This document shows, one piece after another, positions 46,643 through 55,683 of a stretch of DNA of 64,000 bases. The translations under genes and the position numbers were made by a program. Source of the DNA: an uncultured Desulfuromonas sp. Its GTDB lineage: Bacteria; Desulfobacterota; Desulfuromonadia; Desulfuromonadales; Desulfuromonadaceae. Under the pieces are notes generated by a model, which was not told where the DNA came from, searched no databases, and saw nothing but the letters and a program-made list of their open reading frames with translations. Every line of letters starts with the position of its first letter. The first letter of the stretch is position 1. The stretch spans positions 1,116,001-1,180,000 of the forward strand of contig NZ_OY787469.1 in the NCBI RefSeq assembly GCF_963678835.1. Reading direction: 5' to 3'.

Positions 46643-46687
46643 AAACAAACAAGCCGTCCGCACGCGTGGGCGGCTTGTTTGTTTTTG
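46643..46687 (+). terminator. Terminator of the KamA-family gene
   Basis: AAACAAACAAGCCGTCCG and the matching TGGGCGGCTTGTTTGTTT form a long stem around CACGCG, running into TTTTT. Confidence 0.9.
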
Positions 46688-46718
46688 CGGGAGCTGGATC
46701 TGTTGGTGGTTGGGGAAA

Positions 46719-46876
46719 CTGGCTGTTGAAAAACAGCCTATGGCGCCCATGGACGGGCGACCAAAATCAAGAACAGGTCTTCACGTGATTGATTATTGTA
46801 AGCAAGTCGGAAATCGAATTTTCGGCCTACGCCGTTGAAAAGGCCCCGGATGGGACTTTTCCAACAACCTGTTAAA
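46719..46876. repeat. Dispersed intergenic inverted-repeat element, copy 3 (longest)
   Basis: It runs from ACTGGCTGTTGAAAAACAGC to TTCCAACAACCTGTTAAAG. The ends are imperfect inverted repeats of one another. The core GGTCTTCACGTGATTGATT is identical to copy 2, and the block GGCCTACGCCGTTGAAAAGG matches copy 1 rather than copy 2. It reaches into the 3' end of the antiporter gene and supplies its TAA stop. Confidence 0.78.
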
Positions 46877-48836
46877 GGGGGTGACCATGAAGCAGTTCAC
46901 ACACCTGCGCGACTTCGTCATCACGGCCGAGCAGCATCAGGGTGTCACCTTTCGCAAGGCGAAAAGAGCCTGACGGGCTGTAGATGGTTTGATTCTGGCG
47001 GATAATTCCAACCACGGTGACACCGGTCTGGTTGCGCAGATCCATTTCAGCCAGACTGCGGTCGAGACAGGGGGAATCGTCGGGAACCGCCTGGTACTGC
47101 AGGCGTCCTCCCTTAAGAACCGACAGCCCTTCAGTCGGGATTTCAGCATCAACCATGGACGTGTAATGTTCTTTGCGCAGTTTGGCGATAACATGGAGAA
47201 TATGGCCTTCACTGAACTGAAAGCGATGCATTAAGTTGGCGCCGAGTTGCAGGCTGGCTTCAAATTCATCAGGAACCACTTCGTTGGCTCCCAGAGCGCA
47301 CAGATGTTCTAATTCTGCAACATAGCGAGTGCGGGCCAGGATGTACAGATCCGGGTTGTGATGGCGCGCCGTCGGGATAGCCCGAGCCAGGGCCGCCGGA
47401 TCATTGATCGACAACACCAGTGCTTTGGCCCGGTGAATACCGAGTTCATGGAGCACGTCACCTGACGTGGCATCACCGTAGATGACAAAATCTCCCTTTT
47501 GACGCCCCTTGTGAACGCTGTCACCGTTAAGTTCCACATAAATATGCGGAATATGAAAATGACGTAGAATACGGCCGATGTTCCGCCCAGACAGACCGTA
47601 ACCGGCGATGATTACATGGCCGGTGAGATTACCGGTCTGCTCCTGAATCTCTGGATGAATCTCGGTGCGTGGTTTGCCGAGCAGACCGGCTAGAGCTGCG
47701 GCCCATCGTTCGGCCTGGCCAGCGATAAGCGGTGTCAGGATCATGGTCAAGGCAATCACCGCCAGGGTGATCTGATACACCTGATCGTCAATGAGCTGCA
47801 GGGACGTGGCCGCTTTCATGAACACAAAAGAGAATTCACCGGCCTGAAACAACAGAAAGCCGGTCAGTAAGACAATGCGCAACGGAAACCGGCACAATGC
47901 CGTCGCCAGCGCTGCGGCAAAAAACTTAATGGCAAACACCACCAGGGTCGCCGAAAGCACAATGGTCCAATTGTCGAGCACCAGATCCAGATTGACCAGC
48001 ATGCCGATGGAGACAAAGAAGATCGCCAGAAACGTGTCACGAAACGGCAGGATATCCGACAACGCCTGATGGGCATAGGGGGACTCGGCTAACGCCAGGC
48101 CGGCAAGGAACGCTCCAAGCTCCAGCGATAGTCCCACCGCACTGGTCAGCCAGGCCGTAACCAGAATCAAGGCGAGGATGGTTAAGCGAAACAGTTCCTG
48201 TGAACGGGTCTTGAGGATGGCCAGCAGGAACGGTTGAAGCAGAAAGCGCGAAAAGATCAACAAGCCGATCATCAACAACGCAACTTTGCCGATCTCCTTG
48301 ATGGAAAAGGTTAAGTCCTGTCCGGCCAGCAGCGGCAGGGCGACGAGAAAAAACACCACAGCCAAATCCTGCGCGAGCAGAATCCCCAACGACATGCGAC
48401 CATGGCTGGTGTCGATCTCTCCACGTTCACTGAGCAGTTTAAGGACAATGGCCGTGGAGGAAAGGGCTAACGCCATGGCCAGGGGCAGGCTGGTTGTCAG
48501 AGAGAGGCCGAACAGGCCGCCAACACCGGTGAACAGGGCCCCGCACAACAGAATTTGTGACAGGCCGCCCGCCAGCAGCAGCTTTTTGAGACGCAACAGC
48601 CGTGAGATTGAGAACTCGAGACCAATGGTGAACAGCAACAGGATGACGCCGAATTCGGCAATCACCTCAACTTCGTGAATGTTCTTGATCAGGTAAAAGC
48701 CGTAAGGCCCGGCAATGATCCCTGAAATCAGATAGCCGATGATCGGAGACAGCTTGAGTCGTATAAAGATCAGTGCACTGCCCAGGGCCAGAGCCAATAA
48801 AATCAACAAGTCCAACAAAAATAGATGGTCGGGCAT
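46872..48836 (-). CDS. CPA2-family cation/proton antiporter with TrkA domains
   Basis: The 654-residue protein has about twelve membrane segments of the Na+/H+ exchanger fold (about residues 1-380), then a TrkA-N Rossmann domain (HVIIAGYGLSGRNIGRILRHF) and a TrkA-C domain at the end (GVTVVGIIRQNQTIYSPSGS). This is the KefB/KefC-like layout, so potassium or sodium efflux coupled to protons with nucleotide control is likely. The stop codon falls inside the end of repeat copy 3, so the last residues may differ from relatives. The Shine-Dalgarno site is weak. Confidence 0.9.
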   Translation of the reverse strand: MPDHLFLLDLLILLALALGSALIFIRLKLSPIIGYLISGIIAGPYGFYLIKNIHEVEVIAEFGVILLLFTIGLEFSISRLLRLKKLLLAGGLSQILLCGALFTGVGGLFGLSLTTSLPLAMALALSSTAIVLKLLSERGEIDTSHGRMSLGILLAQDLAVVFFLVALPLLAGQDLTFSIKEIGKVALLMIGLLIFSRFLLQPFLLAILKTRSQELFRLTILALILVTAWLTSAVGLSLELGAFLAGLALAESPYAHQALSDILPFRDTFLAIFFVSIGMLVNLDLVLDNWTIVLSATLVVFAIKFFAAALATALCRFPLRIVLLTGFLLFQAGEFSFVFMKAATSLQLIDDQVYQITLAVIALTMILTPLIAGQAERWAAALAGLLGKPRTEIHPEIQEQTGNLTGHVIIAGYGLSGRNIGRILRHFHIPHIYVELNGDSVHKGRQKGDFVIYGDATSGDVLHELGIHRAKALVLSINDPAALARAIPTARHHNPDLYILARTRYVAELEHLCALGANEVVPDEFEASLQLGANLMHRFQFSEGHILHVIAKLRKEHYTSMVDAEIPTEGLSVLKGGRLQYQAVPDDSPCLDRSLAEMDLRNQTGVTVVGIIRQNQTIYSPSGSFRLAKGDTLMLLGRDDEVAQVCELLHGHPL

Positions 48837-49162
48837 CGGTGGTTGCTTTCTTTCTTTCGTTGTTTGTCGCAGCCATCTGGCTGAGATGAAGACACTATCG
48901 GGTGCCTTGAAATGACGGTAAAACAGCTGTGTGTGGCTTTTGAAAAAGTTTCATATATTCTGGCATATACCGCATGGCCAGGCAATCATTACCGACGATA
49001 ATCTCTGCTCGAATTCTGGTGTTTTACACGGGTGAGCCGGGAGATAACGGTTCTGTTTCAGGGCAAATTGTGGTATTAAACCCAGACGAAAAACCATATC
49101 TGTGAACCGGAGAAACAGCCAGGGCGCAACCTGTTTTTTCAAAAAAGAAAAGGGTCGAAATC
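48837..49162. other. Divergent promoter region between the antiporter and plsY
   Basis: About 325 bases between divergent genes. Promoters for both must lie here. No RNA gene, repeat or further coding sequence was recognised. Confidence 0.4.
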
Positions 49163-49753
49163 ATGATGGAGCTGACCGTCATCCTGCTGGTGTCTTATCT
49201 GATCGGGGCTATTCCCAGCGGTGTGGTGTTAACACGTTTGAGTGGGGCCACCGATGTCCGTAAAGCCGGTAGTGGCAACATCGGGGCAACCAATGTCTAT
49301 CGTGTGGCGGGAAAGCGACTGGGGATTCTGACCCTGTTGGCAGATATGCTCAAAGGTGTGATGCCGCTGTTGGCAGTGCAATGGTTGTACAGTGCTGACC
49401 CCAAGGTGCTGGCATGGGTTGCCGTGGCATTGTTCGTTGGTCATTGTTATCCGATCTATCTGATGTTCAAAGGGGGCAAAGGGGTGGCCACGGCCCTGGG
49501 GATTTATCTGGTGTTGTCGCCGGCCTCAGTGGGGATTGCCTTGCTGGTTTTTGCTTTTGTCCTGTGGCGCTGGCGTTACGTGTCACTGGCGTCGATCAGT
49601 GCGGCTGCGGTTATTCCGGCCCTGGTGTATGGTTTTGAACGCTCTTTACCGATTTTTATCGCCACGCTGGTGATCGCTGCCGGTGTTATTTATCGTCACC
49701 GTAGCAATATTGCCCGTTTGCTTGATGGAAGCGAAAACCGTTTCAAAGGATAA
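49163..49753 (+). CDS. plsY: Acyl-phosphate:glycerol-3-phosphate acyltransferase
   Basis: The 196-residue inner-membrane enzyme makes lysophosphatidic acid from acyl-phosphate. Its three conserved loops are visible: GAIPSGVVL, the glycerol-3-phosphate region RKAGSGNIGATNVYR, and FKGGKGVATALG. Five hydrophobic segments are present. Two adjacent ATGs (49163, 49166) are possible starts, with AAGGGTCG upstream. It is followed at 4 bases by mltG. Confidence 0.95.
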   Translation: MMELTVILLVSYLIGAIPSGVVLTRLSGATDVRKAGSGNIGATNVYRVAGKRLGILTLLADMLKGVMPLLAVQWLYSADPKVLAWVAVALFVGHCYPIYLMFKGGKGVATALGIYLVLSPASVGIALLVFAFVLWRWRYVSLASISAAAVIPALVYGFERSLPIFIATLVIAAGVIYRHRSNIARLLDGSENRFKG

Positions 49754-49757
49754 CCGT

Positions 49758-50789
49758 GTGGCCGACTTTTCCCGCTCCAGCGAACCGCCTGCATTGCCAG
49801 AAAAGCGGCGCGTTATTAAGAGACTGTTTGCCGTCGGTATGCTTGGCGGTCTCGCTCTTCTGGTGTTCGGTGCCTATGCCCTGCGCCCTTGTCAGATTGA
49901 CCGGGATCTGTTTTTCACCGTATCCAGTGGTCAATCGCTGGCGGCTGTGGCGCAGACGCTTCACCGCGATGGACTGATTGCTGATCCCCTTGCCTTTCGG
50001 GTTCTGGCACGCTGGCATGGTCAGGGACGAAAGATTCAGGCGGGCAGTTATCGGTTTGCCGCCGGTCGTTATCAGCCGGGAGCGGTGCTGAAGGTTCTGG
50101 TTGAAGGACGGGTGGAATTGGTCCAATGTACACTGCCGGAGGGAATGACAGCCCTTGAGGTGGTGCGTCGGTGCAGCGCGGCCGGGATTGGACAGGTTGA
50201 GCGCTACCGTGTCCTGTTTTCAGATCGTGACTTCCTCAATGCGCTGGGCGTGGACGCCCTGGAAGGCTATCTGTTCCCGGAAACCTACCGTTTCGCCCCC
50301 GGTGTCAGTGAATCCTCCGTGTTGACCACCATGGTCACAGAGATGCGTCGTCATCTTGACAACTCCCTGCTGACCGCCGCTGCAGAGCAGGGATTAAACG
50401 AATTGCAGTTGCTGACTCTCGCCTCAATCATTCAGAAAGAGGCGGGTAACGTTGACGAGATGTCGCTGATTTCAGCGGTGTTTCATAACCGCCTTAAACG
50501 CGGTATGTTGCTGCAGGCTGATCCGACGGTGATCTATGGCCTGGGCAATTTTGACGGCAACCTGACTCGCACCCACTTGCGCACGCCGACGCCTTATAAC
50601 ACCTATGTTCATCGCGGCTTGCCCCCAGGGCCGATCGCCAACCCCGGCCTTGATGCTCTCAGGGCGGCGGCTTATCCGGCGGATGAAAGCTATCTGTATT
50701 TTGTCGCCACCGGCAATGGTGCCCATTACTTTTCCAAGACGCTCAAAGAACACAACCAAGCCGTGCGTCGCTACCAGCTGCGCCGCTAA
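49758..50789 (+). CDS. mltG: Endolytic peptidoglycan transglycosylase
   Basis: This inner-membrane enzyme of about 343 residues cuts glycan strands during synthesis. An N-terminal transmembrane segment (about residues 22-42) is followed by a LysM-like domain (VSSGQSLAAVAQTLHRDGLI) and the YceG/MltG catalytic domain with ASIIQKEAGNVDEM (catalytic Glu), YLFPETYRF and YNTYVHRGLPPGPIANPG. GTG 49758 has AAAGGA 7 bases upstream and lies just after plsY; the earlier in-frame ATG falls inside plsY. Confidence 0.93.
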   Translation: MADFSRSSEPPALPEKRRVIKRLFAVGMLGGLALLVFGAYALRPCQIDRDLFFTVSSGQSLAAVAQTLHRDGLIADPLAFRVLARWHGQGRKIQAGSYRFAAGRYQPGAVLKVLVEGRVELVQCTLPEGMTALEVVRRCSAAGIGQVERYRVLFSDRDFLNALGVDALEGYLFPETYRFAPGVSESSVLTTMVTEMRRHLDNSLLTAAAEQGLNELQLLTLASIIQKEAGNVDEMSLISAVFHNRLKRGMLLQADPTVIYGLGNFDGNLTRTHLRTPTPYNTYVHRGLPPGPIANPGLDALRAAAYPADESYLYFVATGNGAHYFSKTLKEHNQAVRRYQLRR

Positions 50790-51077
50790 AATGTGAATAT
50801 TTGCGAGATGTTGTCTCTCGCGCCCCCCATTTACGTCTTTTTTTTGATCCTGCCTTGCATCGCCTTGCGAAAAGCCTTAGAGTAGCGACCTGCCAGACGG
50901 TGTCCGTGGTGGACATCGCCTAACGAGACTTGGGCCTGATGCGTTTTTTTTCAGGTTGAAATTGAAGATTCGTAAGGTACCTATCACCTGGCCCCGCCTT
51001 TACCCTGTCCCGTGTCTCGTGTAAAGACCATGACCATCTGATATCTACCTGACGACGAACTTATCAGGAGGATGCTG

Positions 51078-52751
51078 ATGACTTCGCGTTTGGTACCAGA
51101 GCTGTGGTGTTGCCTCAAAGAGGGCTACACCCGTCAGCGGCTGGTGGAAGATTTATTGTCCGGCATGATCGTCGGGATTGTTGCTTTACCGTTGGCCATT
51201 GCCTTTGCGATTGCTTCAGGCGTTAAACCGGAGCAGGGGCTTTATACCGCAGTGATTGCCGGTTTTCTCATCTCATTGCTCAGTGGCAGTCGGGTGCAGA
51301 TCGGTGGCCCCACCGGGGCGTTTATCGTCGTGGTATTTTCCATTGTTCAGCAGTATGGCTATGGCGGATTGGCGGTTGCCACCATCATGGCCGGTGCTTT
51401 GTTGATCGTAATGGGGATATGTCGCCTTGGCGGGGCGATTAAATTTATTCCCTATCCGATGACCATCGGCTTTACCAGCGGTATTGCCCTGATTATTGCC
51501 ATCACGCAAGGCAAGGACCTGTTTGGTCTGACCCTGAGTCGTTCGGCAGAGGGGATTGTTGACCGGATCACCTTGTACGCTGAAGCGATTGATACGCTCA
51601 ACATGCATGCCGTAATCATTGCCGGACTGGCCATGGTGATTCTGCTGTTTTGGCCGAAGGTGACCAAAAAGGTTCCCGGCTCCATTGTCGCCCTGCTGGT
51701 AACCACGGTCCTGGTTCATCTGATGGACTGGCCGGTGGCAACCATTGGCAGTGCCTTTGGTGATGTTCCTTCCACGCTGCCCATGCCGCATCTGCCCACA
51801 GTCGATCTGGCGATGATTCCACAATTGATTTCACCGGCTCTGACCATTGCCCTGTTGGCTGCTATTGAGTCGTTGTTGTCCGCTGTGGTGGCGGATGGGA
51901 TGACCGGGCGGCGGCATAAGTCGAATATGGAACTTGTCGCTCAAGGCGTGGCTAATATGGTGTCCCCCCTGTTCGGCGGTATTCCGGCCACCGGAGCGAT
52001 CGCCCGCACCGCAACCAATGTGAAAAGCGGTGGAACCTCGCCGGTGTCGGGCATTGTTCATGCCCTGACATTGCTGTTGATCATGATGTTGTTTGGGCGC
52101 TGGGCGCGTTTGATTCCCATGGCAACACTGGCGGCGATCCTGTTGATTGTTGCCTATCACATGAGTGAGTGGCGGCACTTTATCAAGTTGTTCCGTTCGC
52201 CACGCAACGACATTGTCGTTATGCTGACCACTTTTGTGCTGACGGTGTTTGTTGATTTGACCGTGGCTATTGAGACGGGCGTGGTTTTGTCAGCGCTGTT
52301 GTTTATGCAGCGCATGGCCAATGCTACCGAAGTCCGGCATATCAGCCGTGAAATCAATGATGAAGAGGATGAGGAGGATGATCAGCCGATTTGTGGTCGC
52401 CAGATCCCTTCATGTGTGGAAGTTTTTGAAATTCACGGACCGTTTTTTTTCGGTGCGACCAATCAGTTTAAAGATACACTGAGCCTTATCAAAGAACCGC
52501 CGCAGATTCTGATTTTGCGTATGCGCCATATTTTCACCATTGATGCCACGGCGATTCGGGTGCTGGAAGATGTTCTGGAGAAAACCCAGCGCGATGGGAC
52601 GCAACTGATGTTGTCGGGAGTTCGACCGCATCTGCTGAAGAAACTCCAGAAAACCCATCTTTACGATGAAATTGGTGAGGATAGTATCTTTTCCGAGATC
52701 GATGCTGCGCTTACTGTTGCGCGAGGCCTGTGCCGTAAAATAGATGAATAA
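51078..52751 (+). CDS. SulP-family anion transporter with STAS domain (second copy)
   Basis: This 557-residue protein is only distantly related to the SulP at 38109. It has the SulP N-terminal signature (LLSGMIVGIVALPLAIAFAI), the GGPTGAFIVV region, about 12 membrane segments, and a C-terminal STAS domain (ILILRMRHIFTIDATAIRVLE). An acidic linker (NDEEDEEDDQPI) separates the two parts. AGGAGG is 6 bases before ATG 51078. The substrate is undetermined; sulfate or bicarbonate is typical. A terminator follows. Confidence 0.9.
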   Translation: MTSRLVPELWCCLKEGYTRQRLVEDLLSGMIVGIVALPLAIAFAIASGVKPEQGLYTAVIAGFLISLLSGSRVQIGGPTGAFIVVVFSIVQQYGYGGLAVATIMAGALLIVMGICRLGGAIKFIPYPMTIGFTSGIALIIAITQGKDLFGLTLSRSAEGIVDRITLYAEAIDTLNMHAVIIAGLAMVILLFWPKVTKKVPGSIVALLVTTVLVHLMDWPVATIGSAFGDVPSTLPMPHLPTVDLAMIPQLISPALTIALLAAIESLLSAVVADGMTGRRHKSNMELVAQGVANMVSPLFGGIPATGAIARTATNVKSGGTSPVSGIVHALTLLLIMMLFGRWARLIPMATLAAILLIVAYHMSEWRHFIKLFRSPRNDIVVMLTTFVLTVFVDLTVAIETGVVLSALLFMQRMANATEVRHISREINDEEDEEDDQPICGRQIPSCVEVFEIHGPFFFGATNQFKDTLSLIKEPPQILILRMRHIFTIDATAIRVLEDVLEKTQRDGTQLMLSGVRPHLLKKLQKTHLYDEIGEDSIFSEIDAALTVARGLCRKIDE

Positions 52752-52774
52752 AGAAACAGATTTCAGAGTAAGAA

Positions 52775-52808
52775 AGGGCGACGGGGCCGATCCTGTCGCC
52801 TTTTTTTG
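52775..52808 (+). terminator. Terminator of the second SulP gene
   Basis: GGGCGAC and GTCGCC form a stem around GGGGCCGATCCT, followed by seven Ts, about 25 bases after the stop. Confidence 0.85.
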
Positions 52809-52888
52809 TGGAAAATCGTTCTATGAAGGTCCGTCGGGCGTTTTTAAAACCGTGAAGCGACGATGAAATTGTAAGGAACAACGGGTAA

Positions 52889-52928
52889 GGAACAACGGCA
52901 CCAGGAGAATCTGATGCCGTTGTTTTTT
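52889..52928 (+). terminator. Second hairpin between the convergent SulP and DASS genes
   Basis: AACAACGGCA and TGCCGTTGTT form a 10-bp stem followed by TTTTTT on the plus strand. It sits just after the DASS gene stop on the other strand, so it may act as a backup or two-sided terminator. Confidence 0.6.
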
Positions 52929-52946
52929 CGATGACTTGGTCGAAAC

Positions 52947-54668
52947 CTATTTGACCCATAGCGGCAACGTGCCAATGACAATGTTAAACACCGGGATAAC
53001 CAACAGGTAAGTGATGATTGTTGTGAAGATGATGCCGATGACATTGAGACCAAATCCACTGCGAACCATCTGCGGGATGGTGACATAGCCGGAACCGAAA
53101 ACGATCGCGTTGGGCGGTGTTGCGACCGGTAGCATGAACGCGCAGGAGGCGGCGATTGCTGCCGGGATGACCAACAACAGCGGACTTTGGTTAATGCCGA
53201 TGGCGACAGCGCTGAGAATTGGCATAACCATGGCCGCGGTTGCGGTGTTGGAGGTCAGCTCAGTCAGGAAGATGATCAGTGCGGTGACCGCTACAATCAG
53301 AACCAGAATCGGGGCATTGTTGAGCAGACTCACCTGAGAACCGATCCAGGTGGCCAGGCCGGTTTGCTTGAATCCGGCCGCCATAGCCAGTCCGCCGCCG
53401 AAAAGCAGCAGAACACCCCAGGGCATTTTTGACGCCCAGTGCCAGTCCATGACGAAAATATTTTTCTTCATGTTGACGGGAATCATAAACAACACCAGCG
53501 CACCCGTCATGGCAATAGCGGCATCGGTAACCAGGGTCGGGTCAGGAAATAAAAAGCCGAGTTGTTTGCGGAAAATCCAGCCCAGTGCGGTAAGACCAAA
53601 GACGATAGCAGTCCATTTTTCGCCGCTTGACATACGCCCCATCTGTTTCAATTCGTCGAGGATCATTTCGCGACCACCGGGAACTTTCTTCAGCTTCATC
53701 GGGTTGGCAACCCGGGTTAGCCACAGCCAGCAAATGGGCAGCATGACGGCAACCAGAGGGACACCGACTTTCAGCCAATCAACATAGCTGATTTCAAAGC
53801 CATAGGTTTTATTCAAATAGCCGGCGAGAACCGTATTCGGGGGAGTGCCGATCAGGGTGGCCATGCCACCGATGGATGCGGCATAAGCAATGCCAAGCAT
53901 CAGATTGAGACCGAAAGAGAAATGCTCAGGAGAGAAGTCGATCTCCTTGTCGAGACCCTCTTTTTTCCCCTCGTCGATAACATGGCTGATGATGGCCAGA
54001 CCGATGGGCATCATCATAACAGCGGTCGCCGTGTTGGAAACAAAGGCAGACAGGGTGGCGGTGGCTGCCATGAAGCCGAAAATCAGCCGACTGGGAGAAA
54101 AACCGACCAGCTTGACGATGGTCATGGCGATGCGGCGGTGGAGATCCCAGCGTTGCATGGAAAGGGCAATGATAAAGCCGCCCATGAACAGAAAGATCAG
54201 ATGGCTGGCGTACGGCGCTGCGGCACTTTTGGTGTGCATGATGCCGAGCAGTGGAAACAGCATCAATGGCAGCAGGCTGGTCGCCGGGATGGGGATGGAT
54301 TCACACATCCACCAGGTGGCCATAAGCAGGGCCACAGCGGCCATTTTCTGCGCCGAAGGTTCCATACCGGCCGGGGTGGGGATCAGCAGCATGGTGATGA
54401 ACAGCAGAGGGCCTAACCACAGACCGGCTTTCTGGCGTGTGGAATAACTGCCCGGGTCCTCTTCGTGCATTCCCTCTGGGGAGGTACGCAAACGGTCCAG
54501 ATGCTCTGCTGGAGCGTCCTCGATTTCATGAACAAGGTCCGCGTCCTTTTCCTGCAGGCCCTCTTTAAAGTGAAGATGCTTTTTAATGGTGTCTTTCGGA
54601 TTGAACAACGTGAGAGATTTCACCTCATCGTGCATCTCCCAAAGGCGGTTCCAGACTGCAGTGATCAT
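52947..54668 (-). CDS. DASS-family sodium-coupled carboxylate transporter
   Basis: This protein of about 573 residues belongs to the DASS/SLC13 group. It has an unusually long cytoplasmic N terminus (about 100 residues, acidic, with KKHLHFKEGLQEKDADLVHE) before about eleven membrane segments. The two SNT motifs that bind sodium and carboxylate are present (FVSNTATAVMMMP and LTSNTATAAMVMP), each followed by a Pro-rich turn. Dicarboxylates such as succinate or malate are likely, but sulfate is possible. ATG 54668 follows GGGGAA; an upstream start at 54731 would add 21 residues. Confidence 0.88.
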   Translation of the reverse strand: MITAVWNRLWEMHDEVKSLTLFNPKDTIKKHLHFKEGLQEKDADLVHEIEDAPAEHLDRLRTSPEGMHEEDPGSYSTRQKAGLWLGPLLFITMLLIPTPAGMEPSAQKMAAVALLMATWWMCESIPIPATSLLPLMLFPLLGIMHTKSAAAPYASHLIFLFMGGFIIALSMQRWDLHRRIAMTIVKLVGFSPSRLIFGFMAATATLSAFVSNTATAVMMMPIGLAIISHVIDEGKKEGLDKEIDFSPEHFSFGLNLMLGIAYAASIGGMATLIGTPPNTVLAGYLNKTYGFEISYVDWLKVGVPLVAVMLPICWLWLTRVANPMKLKKVPGGREMILDELKQMGRMSSGEKWTAIVFGLTALGWIFRKQLGFLFPDPTLVTDAAIAMTGALVLFMIPVNMKKNIFVMDWHWASKMPWGVLLLFGGGLAMAAGFKQTGLATWIGSQVSLLNNAPILVLIVAVTALIIFLTELTSNTATAAMVMPILSAVAIGINQSPLLLVIPAAIAASCAFMLPVATPPNAIVFGSGYVTIPQMVRSGFGLNVIGIIFTTIITYLLVIPVFNIVIGTLPLWVK

Positions 54669-54811
54669 AAGAAAAATTCCCCTTTCAAGCTTAAATGGCT
54701 GTCGGGTAGAAAAGAGCAACCTTAGTGCCAACTTTGCGTTGAAGAAAACGACTTATTTTATTCTACAGAACGTTGTTATTTCATGCTTTTTCCGTTTACG
54801 GTTCTTAGAAT

Positions 54812-54854
54812 AAAAAAAGGCCAAAATCTGCAGGTGGCGGATTTCGGCCTTTAG
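54812..54854 (-). terminator. Terminator after the response regulator
   Basis: AAAGGCCGAAATC and GATTTTGGCCTTT form a stem around a G+C-rich loop; on the minus strand it runs into TTTTATT. Confidence 0.85.
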
Positions 54855-54882
54855 TGGCGAGAAATGGACAGAATATTTGCTG

Positions 54883-55641
54883 TCAGTCGTTGATTTTGTG
54901 TCGTTGTTTGAACTGCACCAGCCATTTTTGCAGCTCTTTTTCTTCGTGCTCCAGTTCAAAGGAATTGATTAAGCCACGGTGAATGGCAACGGAAACAGCT
55001 CGGTTGCGCGGGTTAAATGCTTCGCCGACTTTTTCGGCCTGAAACTGCTCCTGATCGATACTGAGTTTGTTGTACAGCGAATTGAGGCGACTCTGTACGC
55101 CGCGCCGCGACAGGTAACGCCGCTGAGCGATAAGGTTATCGGTCAAGCCCAGCGAGATATCAATCAAGGCTTCAAATTCGATGTCGGACAGTGCGGTCTG
55201 ACTGTGACCGGTGCGCCCCTGGACTTTGCGTACTTCAGGATCTATCCAACATTGTTCATCGATGAGAACCGTGACCACGGCACCGGCAATTCGCTCTTTG
55301 GTGTTGGATTTGAGAATGTAGCCGTAAACCGTTTCCGGCGGTACGATGCGCAGCAAAGAGCGGACATACATCTCGTCTTTGAACTGACTCCAGAAGATGA
55401 TTCGCGCCTGTGGTTTTTTGTCCCATAGCGACTTGGCAAAATCAATGCCGTTCATGCCGGGCATTTGAATGTCACTGATGACCAGGGGTTGCTCACTGTC
55501 CAGAGCCATTTTTAACGCATCTTCGCCGTTGTTGGCACGGGAAACCTGAAAGGACTGCTGCAAGTGTTCCGCCAGCAGGTGCTCAAGAAATTCAAAGTCC
55601 TTGGGGTTGTCTTCTGCGATGATAATTTGAACGGGATCCAT
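54883..55641 (-). CDS. Response regulator, receiver plus LuxR-like output
   Basis: This 252-residue protein has a receiver domain with acidic pair IAEDN, phospho-acceptor Asp in ISDIQMPGMNG (about residue 57) and Lys in ILKSN. The C-terminal half holds a LuxR-like helix-turn-helix (TALSDIEFEALIDISLGLTD onward), somewhat diverged. It probably binds DNA when phosphorylated by the kinase encoded just upstream (42 bases). GAGGAGA precedes the ATG. Confidence 0.85.
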   Translation of the reverse strand: MDPVQIIIAEDNPKDFEFLEHLLAEHLQQSFQVSRANNGEDALKMALDSEQPLVISDIQMPGMNGIDFAKSLWDKKPQARIIFWSQFKDEMYVRSLLRIVPPETVYGYILKSNTKERIAGAVVTVLIDEQCWIDPEVRKVQGRTGHSQTALSDIEFEALIDISLGLTDNLIAQRRYLSRRGVQSRLNSLYNKLSIDQEQFQAEKVGEAFNPRNRAVSVAIHRGLINSFELEHEEKELQKWLVQFKQRHKIND

Positions 55642-55683
55642 GACCTGTTTCTCCTCTATCCTCTTGCGAGGCAGTAGCGGTGT

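Noticed and set aside
50790-51077. Possible regulatory RNA before the second SulP gene
   Set aside because: Only a weak CCTGA..TCAGG hairpin was visible; there is no match to a sulfur-linked RNA class and no terminator.
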